From: Methylobacterium sp. E-045
GTDB lineage: Bacteria; Pseudomonadota; Alphaproteobacteria; Rhizobiales; Beijerinckiaceae
Length of the DNA: 64,000 nt
Direction: 5' to 3'
Assembly (NCBI RefSeq): GCF_022829685.1
Contig: NZ_JAKSYE010000122.1
Coordinates: 124,001 to 188,000 of the forward strand
Under the pieces are notes generated by a model that was not told where the DNA came from, ran no database searches, and was given only the letters and a program-made list of their open reading frames with translations. This document shows, in pieces, positions 33,205-41,089 of this stretch; position 1 is the stretch's first letter; the number at the start of each line of letters is the position of its first letter. The translations under genes and the position numbers were made by a program.

Positions 33205-36200
33205 ATGTCCAGCGTCACCCTCACAGCCGCAACGCGGCAAAACCTGCTCTCGCTCCAGGACACGGCGAGCCTGCTCTCGACCACCCAGAGCCGCCTCTCC
33301 ACCGGCAAGAAGGTGAACTCGGCGCTGGACAACCCGACGAACTTCTTCACGGCGCAGAGCCTGTCGGCGCGCTCGAGCGACATCAGCTCGCTGCTCGACG
33401 GCATCTCCAACGGCGTCCAGGCGATCCAGGCGGCGAGCCAGGGCATCACCTCGATCACCAAGCTCCTCGAGACCGCCAAGTCCACGGCCAGTCAGGCCCT
33501 CGCCGACAAGACCGGCGGCAGCAGCGGCATCACCGGCGGCGCGACGGCGCAGGCCGCCAAGGTGACGGGCACCTCGACCCTGGCCTCCCTCGGCACCACC
33601 GGCGCCACCGGCGAGACCACCTTCGACTTCAACGGCCCGACCAAGGACGCCTCCCTCGAGATCACCCTGGGCGGCACCAAGTCGACCATCCGCATCGATT
33701 CGACCACCCTGGCCTCGTCCGGCACCGACCTCTCGAAGATCACGTCGGACCAGCTCCTCACCGCCATCAACGGCCAGATCGCCAACAACAGCGCGCTCGC
33801 CGGCAAGGTCTCGGCCAGCACCAGCCCCGACGGCCGCATCACCTTCTCGACCACGACCACGGGCGCGGCCGCCAGCCTGAACGTCGCGGGTTCGGCCAAC
33901 TCCACCATCGACATCGGCTACGGCAAGTCCACCACCACGCCGACCTCCGCCACCGTCACCGCCAATACCGCCCTGGCCCTCGCCACGGATTTCTCCACCG
34001 GCAGCGCCTCCCTGGTGGTGAGCGACGGCAACACCTCGGTCCAGGTCAAGCTCGACAAGAACTCGGCCACCGACGATCTCGGCGGCACGCTGGGCGCCTC
34101 GGCCTCGCGGGCCGATGTCGCCAAGGCGATCAACAAGCAGCTCAAGGATAGCGGCTCGACCGCGACGGTCGAACTGTCCAACACCAACAGCCTCGTGTTC
34201 AAGTCGGCCGATGTCGGCCCCGACGCGCAGATCTCCGTGATCGGCGGCATCGACACCACGGGCGGCAACGGCGCGGCCGGCATCGGCTTCAGCACCTTCA
34301 CCGCGAGCACGCCGGTCGCGAGTGCAGCGGCGACGACTTCCACGACGGGGACTGCCGGTACGGTCGCCGCACAGACGACCACTCCCGGTGCGGCCAACAG
34401 CATCGGTGACGTGACCTTCACCACCGCAGCCCCAGCGACCGTCGATCTCGGCGCCGGCCAGAACACGACCTTCACCGTTCAGGACAACGTCGCCAACAAG
34501 ACCATCAAGGTCACGATCAACAAGGATTCGCTTGACGCCAACGGCACCGCTCTTGGAACCTCGGGCGTCACCAAAGCGAAGATCGCAGAGGCGATCCAGC
34601 GCCAATTGAAGGCTGGCGGATCGGATATTGCCGTCACCGCGGCGGCCGGATTCAAATTCGCGAATGCCGCAAACGGTGCGGGCGCAGATCCGGTCGTCAC
34701 CACCTCCGGCAACAACCTCACCGATCAGCTTGGTCTGTTCAGCACGCCTTCTAAGCTGGCGGCCGGCGTCGTCGCCACCAATACGGATCTGACCAATGGC
34801 AAATCCGCAACTTTCACGATCACCGACGGCACAACCGATAAGGCTGTGACGATCGATGCGTCGAAGCTCGACGCTTCGGGCACGGCGATCGGCACCAATC
34901 CGAACCAGCAATCCCTTGTCGAGGCGATCAACAACCAGCTCGCCGGATCAAAGTACTCGGCCTTCATCGACAAGACATCGAACAAACTGACGTTCGTTGG
35001 AGCGGACGATGTTACCGCCGCGCCGACGATCAAGACCGGCACGGCCTCCGACACGATCGGCCTCGGCCTCGGCACCGCCAACACGCTGACGGCCACCAAC
35101 GCCGCGACCACGCCGTCCGCCAGCACCGCCGCGAAGGTCGTCGCCGGTGGTACGGCTGCGGCCGCGAACCTGACCCTCACCTCGACCGCCGACACCTTCA
35201 CGGTCGGTGACGGAACCACGACCGCCAATATCTCGATCAGCTCGGCGAGCCTCGACAAGAGCGGCACCCAGCTCGGCACCACCAACGTCGCGCAGTCCAA
35301 GGTCGTCGAGGCGATCCAGCGTCAGCTCGACGCGCAGGGCGTCAACGTCACTGCCGCCTACAACAACAACAAGCTGGAATTCACCTCGAAGGGCGTCGGC
35401 ACGAGCGGCACCGTCACCCTGACGCCGGGCACGGATGCGGCCGGCCTCAGCATCGGCGCGGCGGGCACGACCAATCCGGCGCAGACCGCGACCGGCGTCC
35501 CGGCCGGGTCCATCGACCTGTCGGGCGGCAAGTCCAGCGCCTTCACCATCAGCGACGGCACCACCAGCAAGAACGTCTCGATCTCGTCCACCAGCCTCGA
35601 CAAGGACGGCAACGCCATCGGCAACGCGGCCACGCAGGCCAAGGTCGCCGAAGCCATCCAGGTCCAGCTCGACACGGGCGGCGTCAAGGCCACCGTCTCC
35701 TTCGTGGGCGATAAGCTCCAGGTGAAGTCGAACGCCGTCGGTACCGGCGCCGCCGCCCCGACCCTGACCGCGACCAGCGACACCGCCGGCCTCGGCCTCG
35801 GCACCACCACCACCGCCAGCAGCACCCCCGCCGCGGGCGGAGGCAAGGCCGCCGCCGGCGTCACCGCCTCCGGCACCGAGGCGACGGACGGCTCGTCCAA
35901 GGCCTCCATCGTCGGTACCGAGCAGACCGCCACCAAGGATTTCAGCGGCACGAAGGACGCGTCCTTCACCCTGAAGCTCGGCAGCGGCCCGCTCAAGCTG
36001 ATCACCCTGAACAACTCCAACCTGGGCTCGGGCACCGCCACCAACCAGACCGCCATTGCCAAGGCCATCAACGACCAGATCAACGCCGATACCGGTCTGG
36101 CCGGAAAGGTCGAGGCGAGCTACGTCAACAACAAGCTCGTCATCGCCACGAAGTCCTCCGGCTCCGACCAGAAGCTGACCATCCAGGCGGCCCAGGTCAC

Positions 36201-36828
36201 GACCGGCGGTTCGACGGGCATCGATATCGGCTTCGGCGTCTCCGGCTCCGGCGCGACCTCCCAGACGGCGTCGGGTACGGATGTGGGCGGCAGCAAGGGC
36301 ACCAGCTCGGTGCGCTCGGCTCTCGCCACGCAGTACAACCAGATCCTGCAGCAGATCACCCAGCAGGCTCAGGATTCCGGCTATAACGGCGTCAACCTGC
36401 TGTTCCGCAACGGCAACAGCGCCGCCGACAACACCCTGCACATCTCCTTCAACGAGAAGAACACCTCGGCGCTGGACATCCAGGGCGTGAAGTTCGACGC
36501 CGCCGGCCTCGGCCTCGACGCCGTCGACGGCGGGTTCCAGTCGGACACCGACATCACCGCGGCCATCGAGAAGCTGAACTCCGCCACCACCCAGCTGCGG
36601 ACCCAGTCCTCGACCTTCGGTGCCAACCTCTCGGTGGTGCAGAACCGTCAGGACTTCTCGAAGAACCTGATCAACATCCTCGACACCGGCTCGGCCAACC
36701 TCGTGAACGCGGACCTCAACGAGGAAGCCGCCAACTCGCAGGCCCTGTCGACCCGCAACTCCATCGCCACCTCGGCCCTCTCGCTGGCCAACCAGGCCCA
36801 GCAGGGCATCCTCCAGCTCCTCCGCTAA
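33205..36828 (+). CDS. Giant flagellin with seven internal repeats
   Basis: A 1207-residue flagellin, two to four times the usual length. Residues 1-100 are the conserved D0/D1 start (RLSTGKKVNSALDNPTNFFT). Residues 1035-1207 are the conserved end (ALSTRNSIATSALSLANQAQ). Between them are seven divergent tandem domains of about 100 residues (141-240, 262-365, 413-512, 528-625, 655-752, 769-866, 912-1012). Each runs from a beta strand with F-T-I-x-D-G-T through S-L-D-x-x-G and K-V-x-E-A-I-x-x-Q-L to G-L-G-L-G. These Flagellin_IN-like modules would form a large outer shell on the filament. There is no signal peptide; export is by the flagellar type III system. It is followed by a hairpin and then flbT. 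Confidence 0.95.
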   Translation: MSSVTLTAATRQNLLSLQDTASLLSTTQSRLSTGKKVNSALDNPTNFFTAQSLSARSSDISSLLDGISNGVQAIQAASQGITSITKLLETAKSTASQALADKTGGSSGITGGATAQAAKVTGTSTLASLGTTGATGETTFDFNGPTKDASLEITLGGTKSTIRIDSTTLASSGTDLSKITSDQLLTAINGQIANNSALAGKVSASTSPDGRITFSTTTTGAAASLNVAGSANSTIDIGYGKSTTTPTSATVTANTALALATDFSTGSASLVVSDGNTSVQVKLDKNSATDDLGGTLGASASRADVAKAINKQLKDSGSTATVELSNTNSLVFKSADVGPDAQISVIGGIDTTGGNGAAGIGFSTFTASTPVASAAATTSTTGTAGTVAAQTTTPGAANSIGDVTFTTAAPATVDLGAGQNTTFTVQDNVANKTIKVTINKDSLDANGTALGTSGVTKAKIAEAIQRQLKAGGSDIAVTAAAGFKFANAANGAGADPVVTTSGNNLTDQLGLFSTPSKLAAGVVATNTDLTNGKSATFTITDGTTDKAVTIDASKLDASGTAIGTNPNQQSLVEAINNQLAGSKYSAFIDKTSNKLTFVGADDVTAAPTIKTGTASDTIGLGLGTANTLTATNAATTPSASTAAKVVAGGTAAAANLTLTSTADTFTVGDGTTTANISISSASLDKSGTQLGTTNVAQSKVVEAIQRQLDAQGVNVTAAYNNNKLEFTSKGVGTSGTVTLTPGTDAAGLSIGAAGTTNPAQTATGVPAGSIDLSGGKSSAFTISDGTTSKNVSISSTSLDKDGNAIGNAATQAKVAEAIQVQLDTGGVKATVSFVGDKLQVKSNAVGTGAAAPTLTATSDTAGLGLGTTTTASSTPAAGGGKAAAGVTASGTEATDGSSKASIVGTEQTATKDFSGTKDASFTLKLGSGPLKLITLNNSNLGSGTATNQTAIAKAINDQINADTGLAGKVEASYVNNKLVIATKSSGSDQKLTIQAAQVTTGGSTGIDIGFGVSGSGATSQTASGTDVGGSKGTSSVRSALATQYNQILQQITQQAQDSGYNGVNLLFRNGNSAADNTLHISFNEKNTSALDIQGVKFDAAGLGLDAVDGGFQSDTDITAAIEKLNSATTQLRTQSSTFGANLSVVQNRQDFSKNLINILDTGSANLVNADLNEEAANSQALSTRNSIATSALSLANQAQQGILQLLR

Positions 36829-36841
36829 ACGCGCGCGCCTC

Positions 36842-36872
36842 GCGGGGACCGGCCGTCAGGGCCGGTCCCCGC
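36842..36872 (+). terminator. Strong hairpin after flagellin
   Basis: GCGGGGACCGGCC (36842-36854) and GGCCGGTCCCCGC (36860-36872) form a perfect 13-bp stem with a five-base loop, beginning 14 bases after the flagellin stop. No T-run follows, so it may stabilise the flagellin mRNA 3' end as well as reduce readthrough into flbT. Confidence 0.7.
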
Positions 36873-36920
36873 CCCATTCGATCATCGATCCAGGTCCGTT
36901 TCCAGAAGGGATGCACCGCC

Positions 36921-37304
36921 ATGGCCCTGCGCCTCGACCTCAAGCCCTACGAGGGCCTCCTCATCAACGGCGCGCTCATCCGCAACGGTTCGCGGCGCTC
37001 CGACTTCCTCATCGAGACCCACTGCAAGTTCCTGCGCGAATCCGAGGTCATCAAGGAGAGCGAGGCCGACACGCCCGCGAAGGTGCTCTGCGTCACCCTG
37101 CAGATGCTGTACCTCGCCGACGACCCGGCCGAAGCCGAAGACCTCTTCGCCCGCCAGGCCACCGAGATCATGCGGGCGAGCCCGGCGCTCGCTCCCCACC
37201 TTCTGGCGATCCACGACGCGATCGCGGACCGCCACCACCACGGGGCGATCAAGCTGGGCCGCGCCCTCGTGGCCGCGGAGCGGAGCCTCGCCGAGGCCGC
37301 CTGA
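36921..37304 (+). CDS. flbT: Flagellin mRNA regulator FlbT
   Basis: A 127-residue protein of the FlbT family, recognisable by LKPYEGLLINGALIRNGSRR and LLIETHCKFLRE-type sequence (here DFLIETHCKFLRESEVI) and a helical C-terminus. In Caulobacter, FlbT binds the 5' leader of flagellin mRNA and promotes its decay until the hook is complete. Its position right behind flagellin fits that role. FlaF, which usually accompanies FlbT and flagellin, is not encoded between them in this window. Confidence 0.93.
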   Translation: MALRLDLKPYEGLLINGALIRNGSRRSDFLIETHCKFLRESEVIKESEADTPAKVLCVTLQMLYLADDPAEAEDLFARQATEIMRASPALAPHLLAIHDAIADRHHHGAIKLGRALVAAERSLAEAA

Positions 37305-37432
37305 GATCGACACGGGCGCCGCGCGGCCGGCAGCATCGGCGCCGGCTCCGAAGTCCCCCAAATCCGCAGTGACCGAGGAGATCGGCCTCGGGAGGCCGCC
37401 TCCCGTTTCCCCCATCGCATCGCATCGGACGA

Positions 37433-38359
37433 GTGCCGATTCGGGCTGTCGTGGTCGCCATGATGCCCATGGAGATGACGACATTGGACGAGCGCGCGCA
37501 GAAGCGTGCCTTCAGGGCGACGCTGGTCGGCCTGGCGGCCATCCTGTTCTGGGCCGGCCTTGCCCTGCTGACCGTGACCGCGCGGGGGATCCCGCCCTTT
37601 GAGCTGCTCGCCCTCACGTTCGGGGTCGCTTCCATGCCCGGCACGATCGTGCTGGCTGCGCAAGGGCGCCGTTCGCTCGCGCGATTGCGCTAGCCGGCAG
37701 CGCCGTGGGTTACGGCTTTCGCGGCGATCTTCCTCTACCATGCGCTCTACTTCGTCGCGCTGGCGAGCATCGCGCCGGCACGGGCGAGCCTGATCGCCTA
37801 TCTGTGGCCGCTGTTCATCGTGCTGTTCGCGGCGATGGCGCCAGGTGGCGCTCCATTGCGGCCGCATCATCTCGGCGGCGCGGTCCTCGGATTGGCGGGG
37901 ACGGCAGCCATTTTCATGGATTGCCAGCCGGACGGAGGTTACTCGGGGGCGGGCTATGTCGCGGCCTTCGGCTGCGCGCTCGTCTGGTCCGGCTACTCCG
38001 TCCTCAATCGCCGTTTCGCGCACGTCCCCAGCGACATGCTCGTCGGCGTGTGCGGCGCGGTCGCGGTCGCCGGCCTCGTGGCCCACGGGGTGTTCGAGAC
38101 GACGGTGTGGCCGGATGCCCGCCAGTGGCTGGCCGTGGTCCTGCTCGGAATCGGCCCGACGGGCCTTGCTTTCCTCGCCTGGGATCATGCGATCAAGCAC
38201 GGCAACGTGCCGCTGCTGGGCGCGCTGTCCTATCTCGCACCACTCCTATCCACCGCACTTCTGGTCGCGACGGGCCAGACACACGCAACCGGATATCTCG
38301 CGGTCGCAGCGCTCCTGATCGTCGGGGGCGCGCTTCTGGCTGGAAGGAGATCGTCGTGA
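37433..38359 (+). pseudogene. EamA/DMT-family exporter interrupted by one in-frame TAG
   Basis: Two open segments in the same frame, 37433-37690 and 37694-38359, together encode one ten-helix drug/metabolite transporter of the YddG-like EamA type. The only break is TAG at 37691-37693. After it the protein continues PAAPWVTAFAAIFLYHALYF and SIAPARASLIAYLWPLFIV without a shift, and a second EamA repeat ends in GYLAVAALLIVGGALLAG. A single C-to-T change in a Gln codon (CAG to TAG) would explain it. It is either a fresh pseudogene, a sequencing error, or read through. The downstream part alone starts at ATG 37820 and could not form a complete transporter. Confidence 0.85.
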
Positions 38360-38595
38360 CGGCGGGACCGAACACGACCCTCCGCGCCCCGTTCGGGGTG
38401 GCGGACGGTCGTGTCCCAGGCCGTGGTGTCGCTGAGAGGCGGTCATCGGCGACGGCCGGGGAGGGTCGGGTTGCGACGACAGCCCCCCCGATGACCAACG
38501 AGACGATGCCCCTGCGCAGCCTCGCGGAGAAGCGCACCGGCACGGCCGAACCCGACGTGCCGGTCGATATCGACCGCGAACCTATGGTTGATCCT

Positions 38596-39483
38596 CTACG
38601 GAAAAATCTTGGCCAGTCGGAGCTGGACGAAGGTCGCCTGCCTCGTTCCGTTCTCGACGGTAAGATCCCGTCCGATCATGGCCTGAATCTGGAAGGTCGG
38701 CTCGGCGAAGTAGGCGACCGCGAGGCGGCCATACGTGGTTCCCTGGGAATTTCGGAGCGAGACCTGCTCGAAGGACTGGTTGCCGCCGATCTTGCCGCCG
38801 AGGCCGCCCGCGACTTCCAAAGCAGGATCGATCTTGTAGCGCAGATAGGCCAGCAGTTCGAATTGCGGATCTTGCGAGAGCCGCCCTATGCCGCCGGAGT
38901 TGTAGCGGGTGTTGTCCGAGTAGAAGGCAACATCGCCGACCAGGTCGAGGGACCAAACCGGATTGAAGTGCTTGACGTAGGCCGCCTGAATGACACCCTG
39001 CCAGCGATTGGTTCCAAAATTCAGCGGCTTATTCTCGTCGTAAGTCCCCGTCGGGGCGATGAGATAGGGGGTGATGGCGAAGACGTCGTGGAATTCGGTG
39101 TCGAGCTTGAACTTGAACGGGGCCGCCAGGATGATGTCGCCCACGCCGCCCGGCGATCCGAGGGGCGCCAACACGCCGCCGGTCGAGATCCCCCCCACCG
39201 GAAGGAGGAATTGCGGATCGACCGTCACGCCTGGAGCGATTTCATAGACGTGCAGGAGGCGGATGATGCCGACATTCGTGTCCAACTTCGCGTCGGATGT
39301 CGTCTTGTTCCCGCGCACGTAGGCTTCGTCTCCGTGGCCGTGCTGATAATACAGCAATCCGATCGTCGCACCGGATGGAAACTGTTCGTAGTCTCCGGCA
39401 TTCACCTCAAGCGCCTCGGCGCTCAAGCTCATGCATGTGAATAGCGCAGCCGAAATCAGGCTCAGACCAAATTTTGATGTCAT
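38596..39483 (-). CDS. MetA-type outer-membrane protein (phenol degradation family)
   Basis: A 295-residue exported beta-barrel protein of the Phenol_MetA_deg family. A Sec signal peptide (MTSKFGLSLISAALFTCMSL then SAEA) is followed by alternating aromatic and polar strands such as ATIGLLYYQHGHGDEAYV and IILAAPFKFKLDTEF. It ends in a strand QATFVQLRLAKIFP, slightly short of the usual terminal Phe. Relatives occur with aromatic-compound catabolic genes and probably help uptake of hydrophobic substrates. No catabolic enzymes are adjacent. The AraC gene 515 bases upstream on the same strand is a possible regulator. Confidence 0.85.
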   Translation of the reverse strand: MTSKFGLSLISAALFTCMSLSAEALEVNAGDYEQFPSGATIGLLYYQHGHGDEAYVRGNKTTSDAKLDTNVGIIRLLHVYEIAPGVTVDPQFLLPVGGISTGGVLAPLGSPGGVGDIILAAPFKFKLDTEFHDVFAITPYLIAPTGTYDENKPLNFGTNRWQGVIQAAYVKHFNPVWSLDLVGDVAFYSDNTRYNSGGIGRLSQDPQFELLAYLRYKIDPALEVAGGLGGKIGGNQSFEQVSLRNSQGTTYGRLAVAYFAEPTFQIQAMIGRDLTVENGTRQATFVQLRLAKIFP

Positions 39484-39846
39484 GAGAGACCCCTCGTCCC
39501 CAGATCAAATGTCGGGGTTTTTCTTCAGGGTCAGCATCCGGATTTTCCGCCTGCGGTCTTTATCCGCAACCATCTTTCGTTGTTCGATTCCTGCTGAAGG
39601 CGGCAGTGCCGTCGTGAAGAAGCCGTTGGAACGGATCCGATCGTCTCGAGCGATCCGAGAGCATGGCAAGGCGACGGGAACGCATGGTTCCGCATCGTGG
39701 CCCTGAGCGCCGGGCGGCCTGCCTCGTATGAGGCCCGGCCCCGCCCGCTCTACGGCAAGCATGGACGAAGAGCGACGCGGCGACGTGGGAAACGGAATCC
39801 GACCTTCATCAGGTCACGGGTCAGGATTCGTGACGTTATACCAAGT

Positions 39847-39882
39847 CTCACTGACTCTGACCCATAGGTCAGGGTCAGTGAG
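39847..39882. repeat. 16-bp inverted repeat between AraC and MetA-type genes
   Basis: CTCACTGACTCTGACC (39847-39862) pairs with GGTCAGGGTCAGTGAG (39867-39882) around CATA, with a single G-T wobble. Each arm itself contains a near-repeat of (C)TGAC. It lies 115 bases downstream of the AraC stop and about 360 bases upstream of the MetA-type start. It could be a terminator for the former or an operator for the latter. The rest of 39484-39997 holds no convincing gene. Confidence 0.6.
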
Positions 39883-39997
39883 GTCCGGCGGACGACCGCC
39901 GCCGCGCAGTCGCGCGGGCAGACCTCTGTCTCGCCCTCCGACGGACCGGATCGATTACGGAAGGCTGCGGACGCCTCGTCGGCGCGAACAGCAGGGA

Positions 39998-40882
39998 CTA
40001 TTTCTGCGCGGAGGCCCGCATCTGGGCTGGGGTCACGCCCATCGCCTTGCGGAAGGCGCGCGTGAAATTCGCTTGGGACGAAAAGCCGGTCGCCGCCGCG
40101 ATCTCGGAGATCTGGGTCTCCTCCGTCACGAGCCGGAGCTTGGCGCGTTCGAGCCTGCGCCCGCTCACATACTCGTATGGGGTACGTCCCGTCGCCGCGC
40201 GGAAACTGCGGGTGAAATGGGCCACGCTCATGCAGGCGGCTGACGCGAGATCGGCGACCGCGAAATCCTCGAAGAGATGCGCGGTGATATAGCCCTCCAC
40301 GCGTTCCAGCCGTCGGCGATCCAGTGGCTTGTCGACGCTCTCCCGGCGCTGGAGGTTGGCGGCCGAGTAGCGATGGACGAGATGCGCCGCCAGCGCGATC
40401 CCCAGCGATTCGACGAGAAGCCGTCCGGCGGCGGTCTCGTGCTCCATTTCCTCCAAGACGCGGCCGGCAACGTATTCGATGAAGGGATCCTGCGGGATCA
40501 CGTCGTAGCGCAATTCGAAACGGGCCGGATCGATATCGAGATCCCGCAGCATCGTCTCCTCGAACGGCTGATGTGGCAGGAAAATATGCAGGCAGTCCGA
40601 CATCGGGTCGGAGATGTTGATGTATTCTTCCTCGATTCCGGCCGGGCAGAGCCAGACCGTGCCACGATGGCCGTGAGTCTTTTGACGCCGGCCGTCACCG
40701 ACCCGTTCGACGAAAGTCCGGCCCCGCAGCAGGATGGCGATTTCGGTATCGCGCGGAGTGAGGGACGGGAGCTCGCCGGGCATGTGGCTCCAGCGCTCGG
40801 CGTGCAGATGCGACCAGCACAGTCCATTGGACGTGTCGAGCAGCCGGCCTGTCACGTACTTGTCGACCGAATGGCCCAGCAT
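39998..40882 (-). CDS. AraC-family regulator
   Basis: A 294-residue regulator. The N-terminal domain contains a partial cupin fold (GHRGTVWLCPAGIEEEYINI). The C-terminal AraC domain has both helix-turn-helix motifs (AVADLASAACMSVAHFTRSF; ISEIAAATGFSSQANFTRAFRKAMG). It diverges from the molybdopterin oxidoreductase operon across a 207-bp gap and lies upstream of the MetA-type gene, so it could control either. Confidence 0.93.
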   Translation of the reverse strand: MLGHSVDKYVTGRLLDTSNGLCWSHLHAERWSHMPGELPSLTPRDTEIAILLRGRTFVERVGDGRRQKTHGHRGTVWLCPAGIEEEYINISDPMSDCLHIFLPHQPFEETMLRDLDIDPARFELRYDVIPQDPFIEYVAGRVLEEMEHETAAGRLLVESLGIALAAHLVHRYSAANLQRRESVDKPLDRRRLERVEGYITAHLFEDFAVADLASAACMSVAHFTRSFRAATGRTPYEYVSGRRLERAKLRLVTEETQISEIAAATGFSSQANFTRAFRKAMGVTPAQMRASAQK

Positions 40883-41089
40883 GGCCCCCTCTCTCGCGTC
40901 AGCCTTTGGAATGGCTCCAACTGATGCATATCCTGCGCCATGGAGGCCGAGATCTGGAAAAGCCGCCCGTTCCGGCGGGCCGAGGACCGCAGTCAGGGAA
41001 TACGATGGCGCAGGTCACGATAAAGCCCTGCGCCTCGATTGTTGGCAAGTTCTTCTCCTGTTCAAGAACTGGTCAGCCGGAGAGTGGAT

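Noticed and set aside
33046..34911. A 621-codon minus-strand frame opposite flagellin
   Set aside because: Its Gly/Arg/Asp-rich repeats are the mirror of the Thr/Ala/Gly flagellin modules and have no independent features.
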